From Alphaproteobacteria bacterium (GTDB lineage: Bacteria; Pseudomonadota; Alphaproteobacteria; CAAGCB01; CAG-977): a stretch of 64,000 nt of DNA. Below are positions 53,357-60,260 of this stretch, in pieces. Positions within the stretch are counted from its first letter, which is position 1, and each line of letters begins with the position of its first letter. The notes below the pieces were generated by a model, which ran no database searches, was not told where the DNA came from, and worked only from the letters and a program-made list of their open reading frames with translations. A program made the translations under genes and the position numbers. The stretch is taken from the NCBI GenBank assembly GCA_900768465.1, contig CAAGCY010000021.1:24303-88302 (forward strand), read 5' to 3'.

Positions 53357-53725
53357 ATGTCAGTTCGTATCAGACTTGCTCGCGGTGGTTCGAAAGGCGC
53401 GCCCTTTCACAAAATCGTTGTAGCAGATCAGCGTTGCCCGCGCGACGGTCGTTTCATCGAACGCGTCGGTTCTTACAACCCGCTGTTGCCGGCGGATCAC
53501 GCCGAACGCGTCGTCGTCAAAGCCGACCGCGTGAAATTCTGGCTGGGCGCCGGTGCGCAGCCGACCGAACGCGTTGCGAAATTGTTGTCGAAACTGGGCT
53601 TGTGCGAAGCGCCCGTTATCAACGAACGCCCGCAGAAGTCCGCTCCGAAAGCCAAGGCTCAGGAACGCGCCAAAGCCAAAGCGGAAGCCGCTGCTGCCGC
53701 CGCCGAAGCGACCGCGGAAGCTTAA
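53357..53725 (+). CDS. rpsP: 30S ribosomal protein S16
   Basis: The 122-residue protein has the S16 start VRIRLARGGSKGAPFHKIVVAD and WLGAGAQPTERVAKLL. Residues 83-122 are an Ala/Lys/Glu-rich extension common in alphaproteobacterial S16. It lies 39 bases after ffh with a GTGAGG-type site. Confidence 0.97.
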   Translation: MSVRIRLARGGSKGAPFHKIVVADQRCPRDGRFIERVGSYNPLLPADHAERVVVKADRVKFWLGAGAQPTERVAKLLSKLGLCEAPVINERPQKSAPKAKAQERAKAKAEAAAAAAEATAEA

Positions 53726-53751
53726 TTTTTCCGTAAAGGAGTCTTGCGACA

Positions 53752-54294
53752 ATGACAAAAACCGCTGAAAACGGCAAAGTGTGCGTGGCGATGATTACCA
53801 CGGCGCACGGCGTTCGCGGTTTGGTCAAAGTCAAAAGCTACACAAAACAGGCGCGGGATTTTGCGTCGTACGGCGCGTTGTCCGACGAATCGGACAAGCG
53901 AAGCTTCAAGGCTGAAATCGTCGGTCAAACGGGGGACGTTTTCCTTGTCCGTTTGGACGGCATTTCGGACAGGACGGCGGCGGAAGCCCTGCGGGGTGTC
54001 AAGCTGTTCGTTGACCGCAAAGCTTTGCCCGAAACATCAGACAACGAGTTCTATTATGCCGACCTTATCGGCATGACCGCCAAAACGGCGGACGGCGAAA
54101 TCCTCGGCAAAGTCAAAGGCGTGTACAACTTCGGCGCGGGCGATATGCTGGAAATCGGAAGCTTGGCGGATTTTCTGCCGTTTACCGATTCGGTTGTTCC
54201 CAAAGTCGATGTCGAACACAACACTTTGACGGTTGTCCTGCCTGAATTTGTGGAAGTCAAACCCGAAAAACAGGACGCGGAAGACAATGGCTGA
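53752..54294 (+). CDS. rimM: Ribosome maturation factor RimM
   Basis: The 180-residue protein has the RimM N-terminal domain (ITTAHGVRGLVKVKSYT) and the PRC-barrel C-terminal domain (YYADLIGMTAKTADGEILGKV, DMLEI). It binds S19 and helps late 30S assembly. It lies between rpsP and trmD as usual and overlaps trmD by eight bases. Confidence 0.95.
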   Translation: MTKTAENGKVCVAMITTAHGVRGLVKVKSYTKQARDFASYGALSDESDKRSFKAEIVGQTGDVFLVRLDGISDRTAAEALRGVKLFVDRKALPETSDNEFYYADLIGMTAKTADGEILGKVKGVYNFGAGDMLEIGSLADFLPFTDSVVPKVDVEHNTLTVVLPEFVEVKPEKQDAEDNG

Positions 54295-55003
54295 TCCTTT
54301 GTTTACCGCCGATGTTTTGACCGTGTTTCCCGAAATGTTCCCCGGTTATCTGGGACATTCTTTGGCGGGAAAAGCGCTGGGCGAAGGGTTGTGGAAGCTG
54401 AATGTGACAAACATTCGCGACTTCGCATCCGATCGTCATCGGACGGTGGACGACACCCCGTTCGGAGGCGGCGCGGGCATGGTCATGCGTCCCGACGTAT
54501 TGGGACGCGCCGTGGAAGCGGTTCACAAAGCGGGTACGCGGCTGATTTACTTTTCCCCGCGCGGACGGCAAGTCACGCAGGGATTGGTGGAGCAAATCGC
54601 GGCAGAGGGACGCGCGACGTTCCTGTGCGGACGCTTTGAAGGGATTGACGAACGCGTGCTGGAAGCCTATCCGTTCGAGGAAGTCAGCTTGGGCGACTTC
54701 GTTCTTTCGGGGGGTGAACCCGCGGCGCTGGCGGTATTGGACGCGGTTGTGCGTTTATTGCCGGGCGTGATGGGATCGCAGGATTCTTTGACCGAGGAAA
54801 GCTTCAGCCAAGGATTGTTGGAGTATCCGCAATACACGCGTCCCGTTGAATGGAACGGACGCACCGTGCCCGAAGTGTTATGCTCGGGTCATCACGGAAA
54901 AATCGCCCTCTGGCGCAAAGCCATGGCGGAACAGTTAACAAAACAGCGGCGCCCCGATTTGTGGAAAGCTTATCTGGAAACCGCAAAAAAGCGAGAGGAT
55001 TAA
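54287..55003 (+). CDS. trmD: tRNA (guanine-N1)-methyltransferase
   Basis: The 238-residue protein starts at 54287 inside the end of rimM; the frame is open upstream. SPOUT-fold TrmD marks: DVLTVFPEMFPGYL at the start, DDTPFGGGAGMVM, LCGRFEGIDERVLE and SLGDFVLSGGEPAAL of the knot. It methylates G37 of tRNAs reading CNN codons, preventing frameshifts. Normal length. Confidence 0.97.
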   Translation: MADPLFTADVLTVFPEMFPGYLGHSLAGKALGEGLWKLNVTNIRDFASDRHRTVDDTPFGGGAGMVMRPDVLGRAVEAVHKAGTRLIYFSPRGRQVTQGLVEQIAAEGRATFLCGRFEGIDERVLEAYPFEEVSLGDFVLSGGEPAALAVLDAVVRLLPGVMGSQDSLTEESFSQGLLEYPQYTRPVEWNGRTVPEVLCSGHHGKIALWRKAMAEQLTKQRRPDLWKAYLETAKKRED

Positions 55004-55007
55004 ACCT

Positions 55008-55370
55008 ATGAATTTGATTAAAACGCTCGAAAAAGAGCAAGCCGAAAAACTGGCGAAAGCCGATTTTCCCGAATTTAAAGCCGGCGACACCCTGCGCGTT
55101 CACGCCAAAGTCGTCGAAGGCGACCGCGAACGTATTCAGGTTTACGAAGGCGTTTGCATCGCCCGTAAAAACGACGGTTTGAACTCGACGTTCACCGTTC
55201 GTAAAATTTCGTTCGGCGAAGGCGTGGAACGCGTTTTCCCCGTCTATTCCCCGAATGTGGCGAAAGTCGAAGTTACCCGTCGCGGTAAAGTCGCCCGTTC
55301 CAAGTTGTATTACCTCCGCAACTTGCGCGGTAAAGCGGCTCGTATTTCCGAAATCAACGACGCGAAATAA
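55008..55370 (+). CDS. rplS: 50S ribosomal protein L19
   Basis: The 120-residue protein has the L19 core (FKAGDTLRVHAKVVEG, IQVYEGVCIARKN, VERVFPVYSPNVAKVEV, KLYYLRNLRGKAARI). It sits four bases after trmD and closes the operon. Confidence 0.97.
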   Translation: MNLIKTLEKEQAEKLAKADFPEFKAGDTLRVHAKVVEGDRERIQVYEGVCIARKNDGLNSTFTVRKISFGEGVERVFPVYSPNVAKVEVTRRGKVARSKLYYLRNLRGKAARISEINDAK

Positions 55371-55387
55371 GAACGCTGCACCCTCTT

Positions 55388-55428
55388 GCTCCGAAGGGGA
55401 GGTTCGCCTCCCTTTCGGAAAAGCGGAG
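55388..55428 (+). other. Structured intergenic RNA element between rplS and asd
   Basis: GCTCCG (55388-55393) pairs with CGGAGC (55423-55428), and inside them GGGGAGG/CCTCCC forms a hairpin with a TTCG loop. It has no T-run, so it is not a simple terminator; a true terminator follows 13 bases later. It could be a 3' mRNA stabiliser, a small RNA or part of an asd leader. Confidence 0.45.
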
Positions 55429-55440
55429 CTGTGGATTTTT

Positions 55441-55472
55441 ACCCCGTAGGACTTCTGCCGAATCGGGGTTTT
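55441..55472 (+). terminator. Intrinsic terminator of the ffh-rplS operon
   Basis: ACCCCG pairs with CGGGGT across a 17-base loop, followed by TTTTTGTGTTTT. Confidence 0.75.
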
Positions 55473-55504
55473 TGTGTTTTCCTGTTTTAAGGAGTTTAAA
55501 AGAT

Positions 55505-56527
55505 ATGGTAAAAGTCGCGGTCGTCGGCGCAACCGGCAATGTCGGGCGTGAAATGCTGCAAACCTTGGCGGAACGGAATTTCCCCGTTGACGAAGTGTAT
55601 GCTCTGGCTTCGTCAAAATCCGTCGGAAAAGAAGTTTCTTTCGGCGAAGAAAAAGTTTTAAAAGTGCAAAATCTGGCGGACTTCGACTTTCACGGGGTCG
55701 ACATCGCTTTGATGTCCGCGGGCGGCGGCGTGTCCGAAAAATTCGCCCCGAAAATCGCCAAAGCGGGCTGCGTCGTCATCGACAATTCGTCGCAATGGCG
55801 CATGGATCCCGACGTTCCTCTGGTCGTTCCCGAAGTCAATCCCGAAGCGATTGCGGGATACAAAAAGAAAAACATCATCGCGAACCCGAACTGTTCGACG
55901 ATTCAGATGGTTGTGCCTTTGGCGGCTTTGCACAAAGCGTTTCACATTGAACGCGTGGTCGTTTCGACGTACCAATCCGTTTCGGGCGCGGGCAAAGAAG
56001 CCATGGACGAACTGTTCAACCAGACGCGCGGCATCTTTATGAATCAAATGCCGTCCGAAAATCAGAAAAAATTCACCAAACAGATTGCTTTCAACGTCAT
56101 TCCGCACATTGACGTTTTCTTGGACGACGGTTCGACCAAGGAAGAATGGAAAATGACCGCCGAAACCAAAAAGATTTTGGATCCGAAAATCAAAGTGCAC
56201 GCCAACTGCGCGCGCGTTCCCGTGTTTGTCGGTCACGCCGAATACGTCAACATCGAAACGACGGACGAAATTTCCGATACCGCGGCGACCGAGATTTTGC
56301 GTGAAACGCCGGGGGTTATCGTGATCGATTCCCGCGAAAACGGCGGCTATCCGACCCCTGCCGAAGTCGCGGGCGAAGGCGAAGTTTACGTTTCGCGCAT
56401 CCGTTCCGACGCAACGGTCGACAACGGGCTGAGCTTTTGGTGCGTGGCGGACAACCTGCGCAAAGGCGCGGCGCTGAACGCGGTTCAAATCGCCGAAGTG
56501 CTGGTGCGCGATTATCTGAACAAATAA
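55505..56527 (+). CDS. asd: Aspartate-semialdehyde dehydrogenase
   Basis: The 340-residue protein starts at 55505 after AAGGAG. It has the NADP-binding start VAVVGATGNVGREML, the catalytic Cys130 in NPNCSTIQMV and a substrate-binding segment EEWKMTAETKKIL. It reduces aspartyl phosphate to the semialdehyde for lysine (diaminopimelate), threonine and methionine synthesis. Stand-alone, followed by a strong terminator. Confidence 0.97.
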   Translation: MVKVAVVGATGNVGREMLQTLAERNFPVDEVYALASSKSVGKEVSFGEEKVLKVQNLADFDFHGVDIALMSAGGGVSEKFAPKIAKAGCVVIDNSSQWRMDPDVPLVVPEVNPEAIAGYKKKNIIANPNCSTIQMVVPLAALHKAFHIERVVVSTYQSVSGAGKEAMDELFNQTRGIFMNQMPSENQKKFTKQIAFNVIPHIDVFLDDGSTKEEWKMTAETKKILDPKIKVHANCARVPVFVGHAEYVNIETTDEISDTAATEILRETPGVIVIDSRENGGYPTPAEVAGEGEVYVSRIRSDATVDNGLSFWCVADNLRKGAALNAVQIAEVLVRDYLNK

Positions 56528-56543
56528 ACCTCTTTAAAACAGG

Positions 56544-56572
56544 AAAGCTCCCCTGCGGGGGAGCTTTTTTTG
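56544..56572 (+). terminator. Intrinsic terminator of asd
   Basis: AAAGCTCCCC / GGGGAGCTTT with a three-to-four-base loop and a T-run, 17 bases after the asd stop. Confidence 0.9.
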
Positions 56573-56656
56573 TATTTTTGCGATTTGTTAATTTGACGGT
56601 CACTTTTTTTGGCGTATAAAGGAAGTTGGATATATTTTTTCAAGGGATTTTCGCCC

Positions 56657-57907
56657 ATGTTGAACATTGTTGCGCAACGAACGCCTTTTACCCTGCTCGC
56701 CGAACGGGATATGGACTTGTTGGTCATCGAAGAAATGCACGCTTCCGAACCGTTCCGCGACTGGCTGGTGGCAAAGCTGTACAACAACACGCGGAAAATC
56801 CGCGAATTCGTCGGGGCGTATCATACCTTTACACTCGATCCGCTGGGATCGGTCGATATTATGTTTGTGTTCATTGACGTTTCGGGACGCAAATGCGCGA
56901 TTCTGATTGAAAACAAAATCGATCAGCCCAAACAAAACCTGCAGGCGCAGCGTTACTTTGAATTCGGCGAAAAAGGCGTCGAGGAAGGCGGCTGGGACGA
57001 ATACCTGACCTGCCTGTTTTCCCCGCAAGCATACTTTTCCAGTCTGGAACCGTCGGAATACTTTTCCAGCTATTTAAGCTACGAGGAAATCGAGGAATGG
57101 TTCAAACAAAAAGCCGTTCCCAGCAATTCCGCCACCCCCGGACGCGCCGCTTACAAAATCAAGCTGGTACGCAAAGCCATTGAACAAGGAACGGGCGTCG
57201 TCCGCCAACAACAGCGCCCCGCGTTCCGCGCCGCCGCGCCGCAGCCGACCGTGCCGCCGATAGCTCAGCCGATGCCGCAGCCCGCCGTCAAACAGCAAAC
57301 GATTATGGCTCAGCCGATGCCGCAGCCCGTTTATCAGCCCGCGCCCGCGGCAATCGCAGAACCCGCCCCCGAACCGCCCGCACCCAAGAAAAAAGCGTCC
57401 GCGTCCGATTTCCGCGTGTTCCCCGGCGGCGTGTTCAACCTGCCCGCGGGCTATCGCGAAGCCGAAGATACGATTGTCGGTCAGTTCTGGACGGATTGCT
57501 TGGCTTTCGCGAACCAGAAATACCCCGATTTGGGCATGCAACGCCCGACAGGCAGCGCCGAAGAAGCCGCTTGGGTCGAAATGACCCCCGACGCGTTCCC
57601 GCGCGAAGTCAAAATCATTCACAAAATGCCGCAAGGCTTTATGGATTTGACGTTCGCCATGACATCTTTGGCGATGATTCAAGCCCCCTATCAGCGCTTT
57701 ATGGACAGCGATATGACGTTCAAGGAAAGCGGCAAGGCGGCGGTCATCCGCATCAACGTGCCGACCATTGATCCGCAACAGGGCTTTGCCGAACAGCGCG
57801 AACTGGTCGCGTTTGCTTTGCAAAAAGCCGCCAAGCTCTACCAGCTGTATCTGCATGTCGTCGGCGGAAGCCCTACGGGCTATGCCCCAGAAGAGCTTTA
57901 TTTATAA
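56657..57907 (+). CDS. PD-(D/E)XK nuclease-like protein with Pro-rich linker and extra C-terminal domain
   Basis: The 416-residue protein starts at 56657; the open frame before it has no ATG. Residues ~20-150 resemble the PDDEXK_4 family: an Asp67 (GSVDIMFVF) followed by the ExK motif Glu85-Asn-Lys87 in CAILIENKID, then a QRYFEFGEKG stretch. Residues ~180-250 are a Pro/Gln linker with two copies of QPMPQP. The C-terminal domain (~255-416) is of unknown fold, helical and beta (FPGGVFNLPAGYREAED, REVKIIHKMPQGFMDLTFAM). It is transcribed alone. A defence or DNA-repair nuclease is possible; the role is unknown. Confidence 0.75.
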   Translation: MLNIVAQRTPFTLLAERDMDLLVIEEMHASEPFRDWLVAKLYNNTRKIREFVGAYHTFTLDPLGSVDIMFVFIDVSGRKCAILIENKIDQPKQNLQAQRYFEFGEKGVEEGGWDEYLTCLFSPQAYFSSLEPSEYFSSYLSYEEIEEWFKQKAVPSNSATPGRAAYKIKLVRKAIEQGTGVVRQQQRPAFRAAAPQPTVPPIAQPMPQPAVKQQTIMAQPMPQPVYQPAPAAIAEPAPEPPAPKKKASASDFRVFPGGVFNLPAGYREAEDTIVGQFWTDCLAFANQKYPDLGMQRPTGSAEEAAWVEMTPDAFPREVKIIHKMPQGFMDLTFAMTSLAMIQAPYQRFMDSDMTFKESGKAAVIRINVPTIDPQQGFAEQRELVAFALQKAAKLYQLYLHVVGGSPTGYAPEELYL

Positions 57908-57936
57908 AGTTTTTTCAGATTTTTTATACAAAAAAC

Positions 57937-57965
57937 TTGACAAAATCGACTGATTGTTCCATATT
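57937..57965 (+). promoter_or_regulatory. Sigma-70-like promoter of the metallopeptidase gene
   Basis: TTGACA and CATATT with a 17-base spacer, 31 bases before the ATG at 57997. Confidence 0.6.
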
Positions 57966-57996
57966 TTCCTTAAAGATTTTTAAGGAGTAAACTCTT

Positions 57997-59022
57997 ATGG
58001 TTGCCAGTTTTCACGAATTTATGGCGCAGGGTAGCGTCGAACATTTCCCCAGCGGACAGAAAAACGCCCAGCATCACAATACGATGACTTTGGGCAAACT
58101 GTTCAGACGCCCGCGAATCGACCAGTCCCCCGAACGCATGGAACGGCTGAAAAAAATGCTGTCCGAAAGCAAGACGGGACGCCAAACGCTGGAATTTCTG
58201 GAACAAAAGGGTTCCGAAATGATATTCGAGCCGATGAAATACTACGGTTATTTTTCGCCCGATAAAAACTTGGTTGCTTTGAACCCGAAAATGTCGGATG
58301 AAGACCTTGCCGTCACGTTTGTTCACGAAGTCCGCCACGCTTGGCAGGATTCGCAGATGAAAACGACCGATCCGAAATCGAATCCGCGTTCGTTCTTGGT
58401 CAACGGATTTTTGATTGAAGCCGACGCTTGCGCCGCCGAAGTCATGTATGCCCACGAAATGCGTGAAAAGAATCCCAAAATCTGGGATGCGCACCAGAAA
58501 TCGGGCTACGCGCCGATGAGCACCGAATTCGAAAAAACGTTCAATGAAACGGGCGACACCGAAAAAGCCCGCGAATCGGCTTTGCTGAAATGGTACGATT
58601 TGAAAGTCAAACGTTCCTATGGCGACACTTACGTCAAATACATGGCGTACATTGCCCGCGCTCTGAAAAAGCAAAAGGAAATGGAACCGCAGTATTTGTC
58701 CACCAACAAATCGACCCAGAAAATGGTTGACAAACTGTGCGTCGATTACGACAAAAAACCGTTTATGACGGACGGCAAAAAACTGGAAACGCCCGAAAAA
58801 CTGTTCATCAACGAAGAACAGGCGAAAAAATTGTCCAAAGCGTTGATTCCGTATATGGCGAAATACAATCGCACGCCCGAAAAGCTGGGATTGCCGCAAA
58901 TCACGGTTGTTCGCCCCGACGGCACAAAGACCACTTGCGATATGATAATGCAGCAGGTCAAGGACGAACAGAAACTCAACAACGCCCTGAAAGCGATGAA
59001 CAACAAAAATCAAGGTCGTTAA
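57997..59022 (+). CDS. DUF6782-like putative zinc metallopeptidase
   Basis: The 341-residue protein has an HEVRHAWQ motif (HExxH, His110-Glu111-His114) with a likely third ligand in the EADACAAEVMYAHE helix about 35 residues on, as in gluzincins. N-terminal ~90 residues are helical and C-terminal ~170 residues are helical and charged. There is no signal peptide. This fits the DUF6782 putative metallopeptidase family. Substrate unknown; an AAGGAG site and own promoter suggest a free-standing gene. The family recurs in gut alphaproteobacteria by my recollection. Confidence 0.75.
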   Translation: MVASFHEFMAQGSVEHFPSGQKNAQHHNTMTLGKLFRRPRIDQSPERMERLKKMLSESKTGRQTLEFLEQKGSEMIFEPMKYYGYFSPDKNLVALNPKMSDEDLAVTFVHEVRHAWQDSQMKTTDPKSNPRSFLVNGFLIEADACAAEVMYAHEMREKNPKIWDAHQKSGYAPMSTEFEKTFNETGDTEKARESALLKWYDLKVKRSYGDTYVKYMAYIARALKKQKEMEPQYLSTNKSTQKMVDKLCVDYDKKPFMTDGKKLETPEKLFINEEQAKKLSKALIPYMAKYNRTPEKLGLPQITVVRPDGTKTTCDMIMQQVKDEQKLNNALKAMNNKNQGR

Positions 59023-59089
59023 AAAGTCTTTTACTTTGCGGCGGCTTGGATATATCCTGCCGCCGTAACTTTATCCAAGGAGTCCGTTG

Positions 59090-59383
59090 ATGAGCATTTT
59101 TGAAGCGATTATGTTGATTTGTTTCGGCGCCAGCTGGCCCGCCGCCGTCTATAAAACCTATACGACCAAAAACGTCGAAGGTAAAAGCTTGCTGTTTTTG
59201 TCGCTGATTTTAATCGGCTACATCGCAGGCATGACGCACAAAGTGATGAACAGCTTTGATTTCGTTTTCTGGCTGTATGTTGCGAACTTTATGCTGGTGA
59301 TGTGCGATTTCATTTTGTATTTCAAATACAAAAAGCCCGCTTTACGCCCTGCGAACGATGACTTCGTCAAACAAGCCGCGTAA
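59090..59383 (+). CDS. PQ-loop/SemiSWEET-like small membrane protein
   Basis: The 97-residue protein starts at 59090 after AAGGAG. Three membrane helices, the first with the PQ-loop-like motif SWPAAVYKTYTTKNVEGKS (Trp-Pro in place of Pro-Gln), as in SemiSWEET sugar transporters, which dimerise to make a transport pore. The 3' end overlaps nrdG tail-to-tail by 42 bases. Substrate unknown. Confidence 0.82.
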   Translation: MSIFEAIMLICFGASWPAAVYKTYTTKNVEGKSLLFLSLILIGYIAGMTHKVMNSFDFVFWLYVANFMLVMCDFILYFKYKKPALRPANDDFVKQAA

Positions 59384-60034
59384 ACGTTCCAACATTTTCT
59401 TATCCGTGAAAAAAGCCGTCCTTTGCTCCAACGCAGGGGCGGTTTTATCGTTCGGATGCGGGCGAAATTCCTGCATGGCGTACGTTTTAACGCCTTTTGC
59501 CGCCAGTTTTTCCGCCATGGGCAACAGTTCATCCTTTTCAATCACGCGCGGGTCAAGCGTCGTGCGACATTCCAGTTCAACACCCGATTCCAAGCATAAA
59601 TCAAGGCATTTTTCCGCCGTTTTCCCGTTGGCAAGCGGAATACGCCCGTAGTTGTCAAAATCCGTCTTTACATCGAATCCGACCCACGTTATCAACGGCA
59701 AAACCTCCGCCAGCCGCTGAGGGTTCACCCCCGACGTATGCAGTCCGACCTCGAATCCCATTGACTTGACCTGTTCCATCGCGGAACGCAATTCGGCTTG
59801 CGCCAACGGTTCGCCGCCCGAAAAAACAACGCCGTCCAGCAGCTTTTGACGGGTTTTCAAAAACTCGATAAAAGTTTCCCAAGAAATGTAATCTTTGCCC
59901 GCGAACATCTGCAATTCGGGATTGTGGCAGTACGGGCACCGCAGCGGACAGCCGCGGCAAAACAAAACGGCGGCGAGTCTGTGCGGAAAATCCACCGTTG
60001 TAAAAGACTCTACGCCGCCGATTGAAATTGACAT
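59342..60034 (-). CDS. nrdG: Anaerobic ribonucleoside-triphosphate reductase activating protein
   Basis: The 230-residue protein starts at 60034 (MSISIGGVESFTTVDF); the frame is open further but that part overlaps the upstream gene. The radical-SAM cluster motif CxxxCxxC is in CRGCPLRCPYCHN, followed by GGEPLAQAEL. It uses SAM to form the glycyl radical on the reductase. It lies seven bases after the stand-alone glycyl-radical gene, its presumed target, and overlaps the convergent PQ-loop gene. Confidence 0.93.
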   Translation of the reverse strand: MSISIGGVESFTTVDFPHRLAAVLFCRGCPLRCPYCHNPELQMFAGKDYISWETFIEFLKTRQKLLDGVVFSGGEPLAQAELRSAMEQVKSMGFEVGLHTSGVNPQRLAEVLPLITWVGFDVKTDFDNYGRIPLANGKTAEKCLDLCLESGVELECRTTLDPRVIEKDELLPMAEKLAAKGVKTYAMQEFRPHPNDKTAPALEQRTAFFTDKKMLERLRGLFDEVIVRRA

Positions 60035-60041
60035 GATAAGC

Positions 60042-60230
60042 TTACTCTGCCGCGATATCCAAACACTTGCTTGTGGCTTTCTTTTCGGAAAAGCACTTAC
60101 GTTCCGCATATTCGGATTTCTTGCCGATATTGAATTCGGAAACGGGGCGGAAATAGCCCATTACGCGCGTCCACACTTCACAAGGCTGACGTTCGCTGTC
60201 GGAAAGTTCGATTTTTGTTTGTTCAGTCAT
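60042..60230 (-). CDS. Stand-alone glycyl-radical segment of class III ribonucleotide reductase (copy 2)
   Basis: The 62-residue protein sits between nrdD (30 bases upstream) and nrdG (7 bases downstream). It carries RQPCEVWTRVMGYFRPV with Gly25 at the radical position of the NrdD motif RVxGY, then EFNIGKKSEYAER. The large NrdD upstream ends just before this segment, so the normally C-terminal radical domain is split off. The independent copy at 871-1065 shares the same start and motif, so this is not a chance frameshift. It is expected to be activated by NrdG and to dock on NrdD. Confidence 0.88.
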   Translation of the reverse strand: MTEQTKIELSDSERQPCEVWTRVMGYFRPVSEFNIGKKSEYAERKCFSEKKATSKCLDIAAE

Positions 60231-60260
60231 AGTCCACTCACTTTCATTTTATCGCCCGAA

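Noticed and set aside
55388..55472. rplS-asd gap considered as a lysine riboswitch controlling asd
   Set aside because: Too short for the lysine riboswitch and without its conserved core; the stems are simple and followed by a terminator close to rplS.
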